From the IMG/VR virus record IMGVR_UViG_3300044527_000853, positions 1 through 48,060 of that record: a stretch of DNA of 48,060 bases; one strand, 5' to 3'. Position numbers and translations under genes: made by a program. The notes under the pieces are model-generated. The model did no database searches. It saw only the letters and a program-made list of their open reading frames with translations, and was not told where the DNA came from. Shown here piece after piece: positions 28,978 to 37,160 of this stretch. Within the stretch, counting starts at the first letter, position 1. Each line of letters begins with the position of its first letter. Origin of the DNA: a virus.

Positions 28978-29522
28978 GCAAGGCATCTAGAGAGCGCTGG
29001 AAGGAAACGCAAAAGCCCTGGCACAGGCAACCTGAAGAGCCGGAAGACGCTTGGAACGCCTTCGTTGCCTACCGCGATCAAGTGGGCGCAAGGTCTATCC
29101 CCCGAGTGGGGGGGCAGCTGCAGAAGCTTTACGATTGGGCGAATTCTTTTGCTTGGAGGGAGCGCGTGCGTGAATTCGATGCGCACTACCAAGCCATACG
29201 GGACGAAGAACGGGCCGCACTTCTGCAGGAAGACGAACGTAACACGACAGCGGAGCGCCTAAGGATCCTCGCTTCGGCCAAGTCCCTTGCGGGCCGAGAG
29301 CTCGCAAAGCTGGATCGCATGTCTCAGGAGTCCGGGGAAATGCCCGGGCCGTTTACGCTTACGTCCGTCGTCCGTCTGTTGGACGTTGCAGTCAAGCTGG
29401 ACAGGCTCGAACGGGGCAAGAGCACCGAGCACATCGAAGCCGATCTAGACTTTGCAAAACTTACGCCGGAAGAGCGGGCGCAGTACCAAGAAATCCTGAA
29501 AAAAGTGTCCAAGGAAGAGTGA
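28974..29522 (+). CDS. Candidate terminase small subunit, 182 aa
   Basis: The ATG at 28974 overlaps the HTH stop. The N-terminus, KPWHRQPEEPEDAWNAFVAY then KLYDWANSFAWRERVREFDA, is the pattern of phage terminase small-subunit-like DNA-binding proteins; the middle is helical and the C-terminus acidic. Its position between portal and RuvC fits packaging. The assignment is by pattern, not search. It is separated from terL by the inverted portal/Mu-F block. Confidence 0.6.
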   Translation: MSKASRERWKETQKPWHRQPEEPEDAWNAFVAYRDQVGARSIPRVGGQLQKLYDWANSFAWRERVREFDAHYQAIRDEERAALLQEDERNTTAERLRILASAKSLAGRELAKLDRMSQESGEMPGPFTLTSVVRLLDVAVKLDRLERGKSTEHIEADLDFAKLTPEERAQYQEILKKVSKEE

Positions 29523-29541
29523 TCCGCGCCTAGCTTCATGC

Positions 29542-29994
29542 GTGCAAATCTTCGGAGTAGACCCCGGGCTGTGTACTGGTTTCTCTGGCTTGGACGAGCA
29601 AGGGGAGCTTTTTTGGTGCGGAGACACAAGCGAAGGCTTGGATCTGTTCGGAGAGCAAGGCGATCTTGTGGTCCTAGAGGTGCCCCAGATCTATCGTCAC
29701 TCGAAAGGTGACCCCAACGATCTGATCACCTTGGCTCTGCAAGCCGGGGGTTACCGAGAGCGCTTCCAGTCCAAAGGCTTTCGAGTTGTGACGGTCAAGC
29801 CTGCAGAGTGGAAAGGGCAAGTAGACAAAGACATGCACAATGCAAGGGTAATCAAGAGCCTGCCCCCGGAAGAGCTCGAGCTGTTCAAGCTCAAAACGAA
29901 ATCCCTAGCTGCATCAAAACGACACAACGTAATCGATGCAATCGGGCTCGCCAAGTGGGCTTTCAGTGTAGAGCTTTACCGCCAAGTGAGGTAG
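29542..29994 (+). CDS. RuvC-like Holliday junction resolvase, 150 aa
   Basis: FGVDPGLCTGFS near the N-terminus (D7), VVLEVPQIY (E46) and RHNVIDAIGLAKW near the C-terminus match the acidic residues of RuvC-like nucleases. It may resolve branched replication intermediates before packaging. GTG at 29542 starts the frame; an ATG two bases earlier is out of frame. Confidence 0.8.
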   Translation: MQIFGVDPGLCTGFSGLDEQGELFWCGDTSEGLDLFGEQGDLVVLEVPQIYRHSKGDPNDLITLALQAGGYRERFQSKGFRVVTVKPAEWKGQVDKDMHNARVIKSLPPEELELFKLKTKSLAASKRHNVIDAIGLAKWAFSVELYRQVR

Positions 29995-30003
29995 CGTCAA
30001 CGC

Positions 30004-30345
30004 ATGTCCAAGAGAGCTTCGGGGGCAAAGAAGAGCGCTGGCAAAGGTGTGTCCAAAGCCAAGCCCAAGGCGTTCGCTAAGCTGCCCCATATGCACACGG
30101 ACGTGTCAAAGACCCGCCGGGGTAGGCCTACCATCTATCAAGATCTTTACCCTGAGGTGTGGGTAGAGATCTTCGACGCATATGGCGGTCTCGAAGCGTT
30201 CGTACTTGCACTCGGATTGCGCGCAGATCAGCACAGCCAAGTGCGCAAGTGGGCCCGCAACCTTGGGACCCCCAGCGCCGTCACTCGAAGGCTGATCACA
30301 GCTATGGCAGAAGCCAAAGGGCTGCGCAGCCCGTTCAAAGACTAA
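30004..30345 (+). CDS. Basic DNA-binding-like protein, 113 aa
   Basis: The N-terminal 40 residues are Lys/Ala/Ser-rich (KRASGAKKSAGKGVSKAKPK), then RRGRPTIY and a helical domain with LGLRADQHSQVRKWARNLGT that could be a helix-turn-helix. Its stop overlaps the converging BNR-repeat gene by 4 bases. Function unknown; DNA binding is probable from composition. Confidence 0.55.
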   Translation: MSKRASGAKKSAGKGVSKAKPKAFAKLPHMHTDVSKTRRGRPTIYQDLYPEVWVEIFDAYGGLEAFVLALGLRADQHSQVRKWARNLGTPSAVTRRLITAMAEAKGLRSPFKD

Positions 30346-31601
30346 GCAATCACTTCGCGGCCGGGCGCAGCGCATCGGAAGCCCATATGCGCGCCCCCGC
30401 TGTTCGTGCAGATCGCAAAGCCCCCATCGCCCGGCACAAGTGCTTGCAGGCCCTTGCCCGCAACGTCAACGCCAGAGTCCAGCCACGTAGCCCCAGCATC
30501 AAGCGAGTAGAGCAAGCGGGCTTCCCCGGACCACTCGAGCGCTAGCGCTTGTTCGGGCGTGCCCGACATGGCAACCCAAGCCACACCGAACGGAAGAGGG
30601 CAAAGCAGCGTGCGGGCCGTTGCAAAGGAAAGTGCAGACGTAAAGGTCTCCCCCCCATTCGAAGAAGTGAAGACCTCTGCACCCCCGTTCTTGGTGTCGC
30701 ACGCGATGTACATGACGGTAGACCCGTTCATGCCAAGGGTATCAAGGAACCTGTTTTCATCCTGCGAAGTGTCCAAAGACACGTGCGTTAGGGAGCTGCG
30801 AGCCGTCCACGTAACGCCGCCATCGTCCGAAGTCGCTACGGAGCTAGCCGTATCGGCTGCGCTTTGCCGCGCAACCAACACCGTACGGCCACCGAAGGTA
30901 GCAATACCCGCACGGGTGTGCCCTGCAGACCAAGCGCCAGGGAGAGATCGCGCCGTCCACGTGACACCCGTAGGGCTCGTAGCGATCTTGATAGTGGAGC
31001 TGTTTGCGTAGGCTGCGATAAACAAGCCGGCAACAGAGTCGTAAACGATCCGTGGAGTAGTGAACGTGTCCGGCAAAGACGGCAAAGCGTTTACGTGCTT
31101 CACCCAAGCCCCTGCGTTCTTGCGGTACACGTCTCGAGAGAGCGTAAGAGCTACGATCTCGCTAGGGCTCGCAGCGCCACGCACAACAGTACGGGCCGTG
31201 CCCCCCGACACTTCCGAGCTAGCTGACCAAGTGGCACCGTAGTCCGAAGACCTTCGAACGTTATCGGACGAGCCGAGAGAGTACCAGTTCCCCTCAGATG
31301 GCACCCAAAGCAAGCTGTTCGCAGAGACGGAAACCCCCGGCCGGAAGTTCGTGAAAGCAGCCTGTCCAATAAAGTTTACCAGCGCCGTAAGAGAGGTCTT
31401 TGCGTTGACCGAACCCTGCAGAGCTTTCTTGAAAAGATCGTTCAGGTGATCCGCGGGAATTCGCCCCTCAGGAGTAAAGACGTCCCCGGCGGGGGCTACG
31501 CACGTAGCAGATCCGGCCCAATCTTCAGGGCCTGCAGGATAAGTTACGGTCGTAGAAGCCCAAGTAGGAGTGCTGTAGCTGGGGGTTTCGGGACGTGACA
31601 C
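30342..31601 (-). CDS. Tail protein with BNR/Asp-box repeats, 419 aa
   Basis: Four Asp-box motifs of the S/T-x-D/N-x-G-x-x-W/F type are visible: SSDYGATW, TSDDGGVTW, SSNGGETF and SLDAGATW. These turns mark beta-propeller domains of the sialidase/BNR type. The N-terminal 75 residues probably attach it to the baseplate. It follows the LamG baseplate gene in the late tail operon, so it may be a second receptor-binding or glycan-degrading tail protein. Catalytic residues are not identified. Confidence 0.7.
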   Translation of the reverse strand: MSRPETPSYSTPTWASTTVTYPAGPEDWAGSATCVAPAGDVFTPEGRIPADHLNDLFKKALQGSVNAKTSLTALVNFIGQAAFTNFRPGVSVSANSLLWVPSEGNWYSLGSSDNVRRSSDYGATWSASSEVSGGTARTVVRGAASPSEIVALTLSRDVYRKNAGAWVKHVNALPSLPDTFTTPRIVYDSVAGLFIAAYANSSTIKIATSPTGVTWTARSLPGAWSAGHTRAGIATFGGRTVLVARQSAADTASSVATSDDGGVTWTARSSLTHVSLDTSQDENRFLDTLGMNGSTVMYIACDTKNGGAEVFTSSNGGETFTSALSFATARTLLCPLPFGVAWVAMSGTPEQALALEWSGEARLLYSLDAGATWLDSGVDVAGKGLQALVPGDGGFAICTNSGGAHMGFRCAAPGREVIA

Positions 31602-31610
31602 GCAAAGAGC

Positions 31611-32921
31611 TTAGGGCGCAGGCACTACCAGCCCGTAGCGCGAAAGCAGGTATGTGGAGAGCTGTTTTAGGTCAAGTGGAGTGAGCTCTCCGTTCCAGAT
31701 AGCAATCTCTGCAATTCGCCCAGTTAGACGGCTAGCCCCGCCATAAGCATTAGAGCCGAGGGCGAAATCCGAGATGACCGGAGGGCTAGAGCCTGTGGAA
31801 GTATCCTCCGCCGAAACGAAATCGTTCACGAACAACTTAGAGTCCGTACCATCGTCCGTGATCAAGATCACGCAAGGGTCAGAAGGATCCCCGGAGGTAC
31901 CGACCATTGGATTTGTGCCGTTATACCACTCTGCCACCCCACCCGCATTCGAGAGCAATACGTAGGAGTCAGCAGCGCTAGAAAAGAAAGAAGACCCGCC
32001 AGCCCCGTCCCCCACTACGAGTATTGTCCGCTTGCCCTTGATGGGGTTGGCCGTGAGCCAAAGGGAGCTATCTAGATCTTGTGTGCCGTCAAAGGCAACT
32101 ACGGGCCTATAGTTGTAGTCTGCATCTGCAGCTATGATTGTAGGGGGTGGGTTGGCCGTCTCGGCTTGGGGCCTTCCGGCGCCGGGAGATAGATCCGACC
32201 ACAAAAACGTGCCCCCGTCAGAGGCACTGTCCCCCCGAAGCCACATTCGCAGCACTCGAGACGCTGAAGTAGGCGTCCACTCAAGGCTTGCCCCGGACGT
32301 GATAGCCACGGGTGGCAGGTCCCACGCTTTTGCCAGCAGCTCTGTGTCGGAGCCCTCGGACCAAGCGAACTTTGCGCCGATTCCGGAGTCCCCGGACCAC
32401 CCCCACTCTGCGTAAGTGGTATCGTAGTTGGGAAGGTTCCCCGAGATCAAAGTGCCGTAAGACCCGGCCATTCGCGTCTTACCAAGCAAACCCGCAAGGT
32501 ACTTGCCCGAAGAAGGGAAGGGTAAAACCGTAGTCTCGTGATCTAGCCGGGGCGCCTCTCGGTAGGTGATAGGATCTGTGTTGCCGTTAGATGTAGCTGC
32601 GAGCTGCGCTACAAGGATCATGTCTTCAGACCGTCCGGTGCTCTTGAGCACGCGCACTTTGATCTTGATAGCTGTACGGTAGTCAGTATCGGAGCGGAGT
32701 AGCCGGGGTTCGTTTACGATCGCGCCAATGCCGTCAAGCTGATCTCCCACAGCCGAATCAAGCCATCGAGACGTGTAGACATCCCACGCCAGGGACTCTA
32801 GAGCCTGTACGCCTTTGGCGAGGGCGCGCAAGATCCCCTCCGTTACGGCCCGGCCCCGGAACGCATCCGTAAGCAGCGCAACGCTAGACGCTTCGTATGT
32901 GAGGTCTTCCGTGGGTGTCAT
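31611..32921 (-). CDS. Baseplate/tail-fibre protein with C-terminal LamG domain, 436 aa
   Basis: The N-terminal 130 residues (WDVYTSRWLDSAVGDQLDGI then DYRTAIKIKVRVLKSTGRSE) resemble baseplate proteins of the DUF2612/P2 gpI-like group. The C-terminal 200 residues look like a LamG/concanavalin fold: RPVVAFDGTQDLDSSLW, KRTILVVGDG, FALGSNAYGG and IAEIAIWNGELTP. It is coupled to the J-like gene by a 4-base overlap. Probably a baseplate adaptor carrying a glycan-binding domain. Confidence 0.7.
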   Translation of the reverse strand: MTPTEDLTYEASSVALLTDAFRGRAVTEGILRALAKGVQALESLAWDVYTSRWLDSAVGDQLDGIGAIVNEPRLLRSDTDYRTAIKIKVRVLKSTGRSEDMILVAQLAATSNGNTDPITYREAPRLDHETTVLPFPSSGKYLAGLLGKTRMAGSYGTLISGNLPNYDTTYAEWGWSGDSGIGAKFAWSEGSDTELLAKAWDLPPVAITSGASLEWTPTSASRVLRMWLRGDSASDGGTFLWSDLSPGAGRPQAETANPPPTIIAADADYNYRPVVAFDGTQDLDSSLWLTANPIKGKRTILVVGDGAGGSSFFSSAADSYVLLSNAGGVAEWYNGTNPMVGTSGDPSDPCVILITDDGTDSKLFVNDFVSAEDTSTGSSPPVISDFALGSNAYGGASRLTGRIAEIAIWNGELTPLDLKQLSTYLLSRYGLVVPAP

Positions 32922-34099
32922 CCGAGGCTCACAGTTACGTCACTGGTATCCAGGGTCGCGATCTCTCTCGAGCTAAGCGAGAGATTCGTAGAAGCGCCAG
33001 GGTTCGCAGAGAAGCCCAAGCGGAAGTCCGTAACGTCCACAACACCGGGCACAGCCAAAGCAGCCGCACGATATGCAAGCGCAATGACGTCTGTCCCTTG
33101 CCCCTGGGTGGACAGAACCTTCTTAGCCGCTTCCGCTTTGATGAGGTCTGCACCGTTGCTTGGGAACAGCGACGGGTTGACCGTCACGGTATATGCAAAG
33201 TGCAGCGGTTTTTGAGCAGGGCGCGAGAACTTTACAAGTCGATTGACCCCCTTAGAATCGGGAGTCACCCCCGAGACGCTTCCGTGCGTGTTCGTGCCCG
33301 AGCCCTTGTTCTTCCAGATTGCAGCCCGGATAGCTGCGTCGGAAGCTGCGGGGCTAGGGCCATCGTAAACGAGCACCTCGATATGTTTTGAGGGCACCCC
33401 GTCTGAGTCGGTAAAGTCCGTGTTGTTCTCGAACACGTAAACCTGCTCCACATTTTCTACCTGCAGCACGTCCGCTCGAATGGCATCGGGAGTGCTACCT
33501 CCCCCGGCCGCGAGCTCTTCCAGCCTGCGCAGCCGCAGGTCTTCGTCTCCGTCTTCTGCGAGACCGATAGCAGCGTCGTTAGCATTCGTGATGCTGTTCC
33601 AGCCGGACAACGGCGCAAAGATAGTGTCCAGCGTGCCAGCATTGGCCACCACGGGGCCGAGATCTACCGCCTCGAACCAAAGCGAATAGTTGCCCGTAGA
33701 ACCTACGGGACCTATCGAAGCCTCATTGCGGAACACGATGCCCGGGTAGCCTTCCACATTGGCCAACATGGCGCCCACTGCAGCCGTGAAACCCGAGTTG
33801 ACGTTGACCGTACACTGTACACGGGAGCGCGTTGCGGCTTGTCTCGTGGTGCCCGTGATGGCCGAAACCGTCTCGAGTGCGAACCCTTCGCAAGCAGCCG
33901 GATTGAACGCGTTGTATGCGACAGTGATCAGCTCGTAGGCGTTGGCAAGCTTGGCTGCGAAGATGCCTACGATCTGCCCCATTGGCTGGTTTGCCGAAAG
34001 GTCCAACGAAGGATCCACGTTTGCCAAAAGATCGGCTTCGATCTCCGCTCGAATCTCTTCCAGCGTGGGAGTGACAAGGCCCGCGGGTGTAACGCTCAT
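32918..34099 (-). CDS. Baseplate J-like protein, 393 aa
   Basis: MSVTPAGLVTPTLEEIRAEI then PSLDLSANQPMGQIVGIFAA at the N-terminus, GFALETVSAITGTTRQ, EDGDEDLRLRRLEELAAGGG in the middle, and GVVDVTDFRL near the end match Mu gp47/P2 J-like wedge proteins. It forms the baseplate ring of contractile tails. It overlaps both neighbours by 4 bases. Confidence 0.9.
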   Translation of the reverse strand: MSVTPAGLVTPTLEEIRAEIEADLLANVDPSLDLSANQPMGQIVGIFAAKLANAYELITVAYNAFNPAACEGFALETVSAITGTTRQAATRSRVQCTVNVNSGFTAAVGAMLANVEGYPGIVFRNEASIGPVGSTGNYSLWFEAVDLGPVVANAGTLDTIFAPLSGWNSITNANDAAIGLAEDGDEDLRLRRLEELAAGGGSTPDAIRADVLQVENVEQVYVFENNTDFTDSDGVPSKHIEVLVYDGPSPAASDAAIRAAIWKNKGSGTNTHGSVSGVTPDSKGVNRLVKFSRPAQKPLHFAYTVTVNPSLFPSNGADLIKAEAAKKVLSTQGQGTDVIALAYRAAALAVPGVVDVTDFRLGFSANPGASTNLSLSSREIATLDTSDVTVSLG

Positions 34100-34476
34100 T
34101 CTTCTACCTCAATGACAAATCTGTCCCCGATGCCCCCAGCGATTGCGCGCCCGTCATCACAAATAGCCCGGAACGAAACCAAGAGGGTGCGATCGGGGCG
34201 CACGGAAAGATCCAAAGACTCCAGAGAAGCCACGAACGCGGTACCCAAGATCACTTTCTCGAAGATGCGCCGGACCACGGCCAGATCTGGAGCCTTGCGC
34301 AATACGAACTTCAGATAGGGGATGCCCTCTTCAGTATCGAGAAACCAAGACCCCTTCCAGCGAAGGAGCTTGTTTCGAATCGTGATGGCTGCAACCTTTG
34401 CCGGGTCTTTCTCCAAGACAAGTCGACCGTTTACGATCTGCAGATCGCCTTCGGACGTTTGCGCAAACGTGGACAC
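34096..34476 (-). CDS. Baseplate wedge protein, Gp25/gp46-like, 126 aa
   Basis: DLQIVNGRLVLEKDPAKVAA, RNKLLRWKGSWFLDTEEGIP then ILGTAFV match the Mu gp46/DUF2634 (T4 gp25-like) wedge. Directly upstream of J, as in other contractile phages. It probably initiates the tail sheath. Confidence 0.85.
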   Translation of the reverse strand: MSTFAQTSEGDLQIVNGRLVLEKDPAKVAAITIRNKLLRWKGSWFLDTEEGIPYLKFVLRKAPDLAVVRRIFEKVILGTAFVASLESLDLSVRPDRTLLVSFRAICDDGRAIAGGIGDRFVIEVEE

Positions 34477-34489
34477 GCCGAAGGCTAGG

Positions 34490-35248
34490 TCAAATGCCTT
34501 TGACCAACGTGGCCCCCACTGTGGGGGGAGTGCTCGCAGATGTCACGGCCCCGCTAGCAGCAATCAGCGCCGTAGCCGAAGTGGCTGCAGCTGGCGCAGC
34601 TGCGCCCGCAAGTAGCAGATTCAGGGCATCGCAGTACCCTTGGAGCGCCGTAAGGGAGCCGACGATCGAAGAAAGCGCCGAAGTCTGCAGGGCGATATGC
34701 GCTAGCAGCGGGGTAGACAGGGTGAGAGGGATCGTAGCCGTCTCTCCTCCTAGCTGGATCCCCTGGGCTTCCCCGATTCGAATCTGCTGGGCTGCGCCGT
34801 CCTTACCGAGCACTGCCCCGGCCGTCCTAGCTGCCAAGTCTGCAGCGCTCAATGGCTCGGGTAGGGGGTAGACACCCGGTACCGCAAAGCAATGCCCTAG
34901 CCCGTGTAGCGTGCCGTCAAGGGGCTCCGCAACCTGCCCCGTAGCTTGCCACTCTCCGATAGGAGCTTGGGAGAACACGAGCAACACGCGGTCCCCCTTG
35001 GCTAGCGGCAAAGAGAGCACGAAGCCCCCGCCACGCGGGAACGCGACAGGCACTTTCGGAATGGTCGGAAGTTCCTGATACTCCGCTGAACCGTCGCCTT
35101 TTTGGATCCGGCGCTTGATGCTCGGCTTGCAATCGGCTGTTTGCGTTGCAGGGTCGTAGCCCTCTACCGTGGCCGGCAAAGCCGTATAGACCCCCTGCAG
35201 GGCGCGCCGCGTGGCTTCTTCGAGCACTTCAGATACGGAAGGGTTCAC
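34490..35248 (-). CDS. Baseplate spike/hub OB-fold protein, Gp138-like, 252 aa
   Basis: The N-terminus VYTALPATVEGYDPATQTAD then LPTIPKVPVAFPRGGGFVLS is the Gp138/Mu gp45-like OB domain of phage spike proteins. The C-terminal half is a Thr/Ala-rich beta region with GKDGAAQQIRIGEAQGIQL, consistent with the shaft. It is the central cell-puncturing spike of the baseplate. No lysozyme domain is present. Confidence 0.8.
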   Translation of the reverse strand: MNPSVSEVLEEATRRALQGVYTALPATVEGYDPATQTADCKPSIKRRIQKGDGSAEYQELPTIPKVPVAFPRGGGFVLSLPLAKGDRVLLVFSQAPIGEWQATGQVAEPLDGTLHGLGHCFAVPGVYPLPEPLSAADLAARTAGAVLGKDGAAQQIRIGEAQGIQLGGETATIPLTLSTPLLAHIALQTSALSSIVGSLTALQGYCDALNLLLAGAAAPAAATSATALIAASGAVTSASTPPTVGATLVKGI

Positions 35249-35257
35249 CCTCGCAGC

Positions 35258-36100
35258 CTAGAAGCGCGTGCACTTGATCTCTGCGTCCCATTCATCCCCA
35301 TGAGTGTCCCCCACGTATTCGATCTCCGTGATCTTGTAGCCACCCTTGACGGCCACAGAGTCGAACACGACAAGATCGCCCGGACGCAGCCCAGGGATCA
35401 AAGAACACTTCGCATCTACCTCGCCCTTTGCGTTGACCGCCGGGGAACCCTTCAAGCCCGTTGCAGGTGAGAGCAGAACAGCAAAGTTAGATCTCGGCTT
35501 GATCACGTCAACGAATTGGATCACGCCGTCTTGGATTGACCACTCAATACCGGCAGAACGGCAAAGGTCTGTCAAAACCATCGCTGCATTGCCGGAAAGC
35601 ACGCCCCCCGTCGGGTGAAACGTGGCAATGCCGCGTGCGGATAGCAGGGCTGCGAGCTCTGCAGCGTTGCCGGCGCCCACGCCTTTCTTCCCGAGCTCTT
35701 GCACGATGGCTTGGAACACTTGCAACGCAGGTGTTGCCGGCCCGACGGGTTGATTGATCCACGTGCCTTGCTGGGCCTTCTCTCCGTCGCCTGAAGACAC
35801 CGTGGTGATAATGTCCGGGCCGTCCACTCGAGACACTGCAGACCTTACCTGCCCCAAGTACAGCTGATGCACCCCAGTGGCTGCGTAGCCAGCGTTCAGC
35901 GAGACATCTAGCGCTTTGGCGGAGAGCTTCGCCCGGGACTCTTCCGAAAGGTTCCAGATCTTCAACTCGCAAGTGTTCGGCTCACGTTTCAGGGTCTTCT
36001 TGACGTGGAACGCCGTACGAAGTTCGGAGACATCTAGCCCCCCTTTTTCCTTCGTGCCGATCCGCACCTCCCACTTGCGATCAAAGAGCGCCGGCCCCAT
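35258..36100 (-). CDS. Baseplate hub protein, gp27/Mu gp44-like, 280 aa
   Basis: The pattern CELKIWNLSEESRAKL then VSLNAGYA, and the later EWSIQDGVIQFVD, match hub proteins of the phage late control D/T4 gp27 type that carry the spike. It lies between spike and baseplate plug genes, in the order common in contractile phages. A one-base overlap links it to the plug gene. Confidence 0.7.
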   Translation of the reverse strand: MGPALFDRKWEVRIGTKEKGGLDVSELRTAFHVKKTLKREPNTCELKIWNLSEESRAKLSAKALDVSLNAGYAATGVHQLYLGQVRSAVSRVDGPDIITTVSSGDGEKAQQGTWINQPVGPATPALQVFQAIVQELGKKGVGAGNAAELAALLSARGIATFHPTGGVLSGNAAMVLTDLCRSAGIEWSIQDGVIQFVDVIKPRSNFAVLLSPATGLKGSPAVNAKGEVDAKCSLIPGLRPGDLVVFDSVAVKGGYKITEIEYVGDTHGDEWDAEIKCTRF

Positions 36101-36450
36101 CAGACCTCCGAAGACTCGAAGTACACGAGCTCTACCCGCTTACCTGCCCCAAGCTCGCTTAGCTGTGGGATAGCTGCGCTCGAGCCTTGCGGGAAGGCAC
36201 GAAGCTCTCCGGGCGGAAGACGGTCGGCGCGAACAAAGCGAGAAAGCAGATCGATGTTGGGAACGATCTTGATGCCAGTCGCTAGCGGAGTGCGTGACTG
36301 GTCTGCTTCGAGCTTGTAAAAGCTCAAGTACCAAGCGTCTTCCCGTTTGCTGTACCGGAATTCAAGCTGATACTCCCGGCCTTCTAGCGTGGTGCTTTGC
36401 CGGTAGTAGGGCGTTTCAGTGTCGAAGCTTGTGGGAACGATCGCAGGCAT
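36100..36450 (-). CDS. Baseplate plug-like protein, 116 aa
   Basis: It has the pattern YQLEFRYSKREDAWYLSFYK then GIKIVPNIDLLSRF, which fits phage baseplate plug domain proteins. Its neighbours are the hub and Dit-like genes, sharing single-base overlaps. Role inferred from pattern and position. Confidence 0.7.
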   Translation of the reverse strand: MPAIVPTSFDTETPYYRQSTTLEGREYQLEFRYSKREDAWYLSFYKLEADQSRTPLATGIKIVPNIDLLSRFVRADRLPPGELRAFPQGSSAAIPQLSELGAGKRVELVYFESSEV

Positions 36451-37160
36451 TACGGAAGACCTTTACGCAGGGATTGCAACACGGATCGCTTCGTAGGATC
36501 TGTTACGGGAGCCGGGTCTTGTTTGCCCCGCTCTTTCATCTTGAACGCTTGGACGATCGAAGGCTTCGGCGCTGCCACGATGGCCACGTTAGCCCGGCGA
36601 ACTTCTTTAAAGTCGAGAGTAAAGCTCGCGCCCCCGCCGGAGTCTTTGTCTACCTTCGGGCCTCCGATCTTCTCTAGTGCGAAGCCCTCATAGATTCGGG
36701 CACTCGTGTACACGTCCACAAGCTCCGAATTGTCCCGGATCTTCTCCAGTAGCTTCAGGCAATCTTCTGCAGCTCGAAACTCGTTAGCGAAGTTGAGAGC
36801 CTGAACCTTGAGGGGCGCAGCTGCGCCTAGAAGCGTGTTGGATATGGCGTTGCCAATGGCGCCGAACACTGCGCCGGGCGTAGGCGAGAACGCAGGGGAT
36901 GCCCTTGGCACGTCCAAAAACTTCGACGTGATGCCACCCCCTCGAGTGTTGTTCCCTTCCAGATCTTCGGGTACCAAAGGCGTGTCACTTACGTAGACTT
37001 CCAGCGTTACGCGCACGAGCTCTTTGCGCATGTGGTCTGCAACGTTTGCCGTTTTTTCGACGGGGTAGTCCGTGACTGTCGTACGAAACTCGGGGGTTTC
37101 GGACATGACTAGGTCAAAGCGCACGATAGACCCCCCGGGCCTTTGGATGAACGCGCTCAT
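36450..37160 (-). CDS. Dit-like tail/baseplate protein, 236 aa
   Basis: FDLVMSETPEFRTTVTDYPV then KTANVADHM and RVTLEVYVSDTPL match the N-terminal domain of Dit-like phage proteins (DUF6046-like). The C-terminal part ends in a basic tail. It overlaps tape measure by 4 bases and joins the tail tube end to the baseplate. Confidence 0.75.
   Translation of the reverse strand: MSAFIQRPGGSIVRFDLVMSETPEFRTTVTDYPVEKTANVADHMRKELVRVTLEVYVSDTPLVPEDLEGNNTRGGGITSKFLDVPRASPAFSPTPGAVFGAIGNAISNTLLGAAAPLKVQALNFANEFRAAEDCLKLLEKIRDNSELVDVYTSARIYEGFALEKIGGPKVDKDSGGGASFTLDFKEVRRANVAIVAAPKPSIVQAFKMKERGKQDPAPVTDPTKRSVLQSLRKGLP

Noticed and set aside
30765-30779. A third copy of the GCGAAGTGTCAAA promoter-like element
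   Set aside because: The match has an extra base, lacks the CTAGTCTC part and lies inside the BNR-repeat gene.
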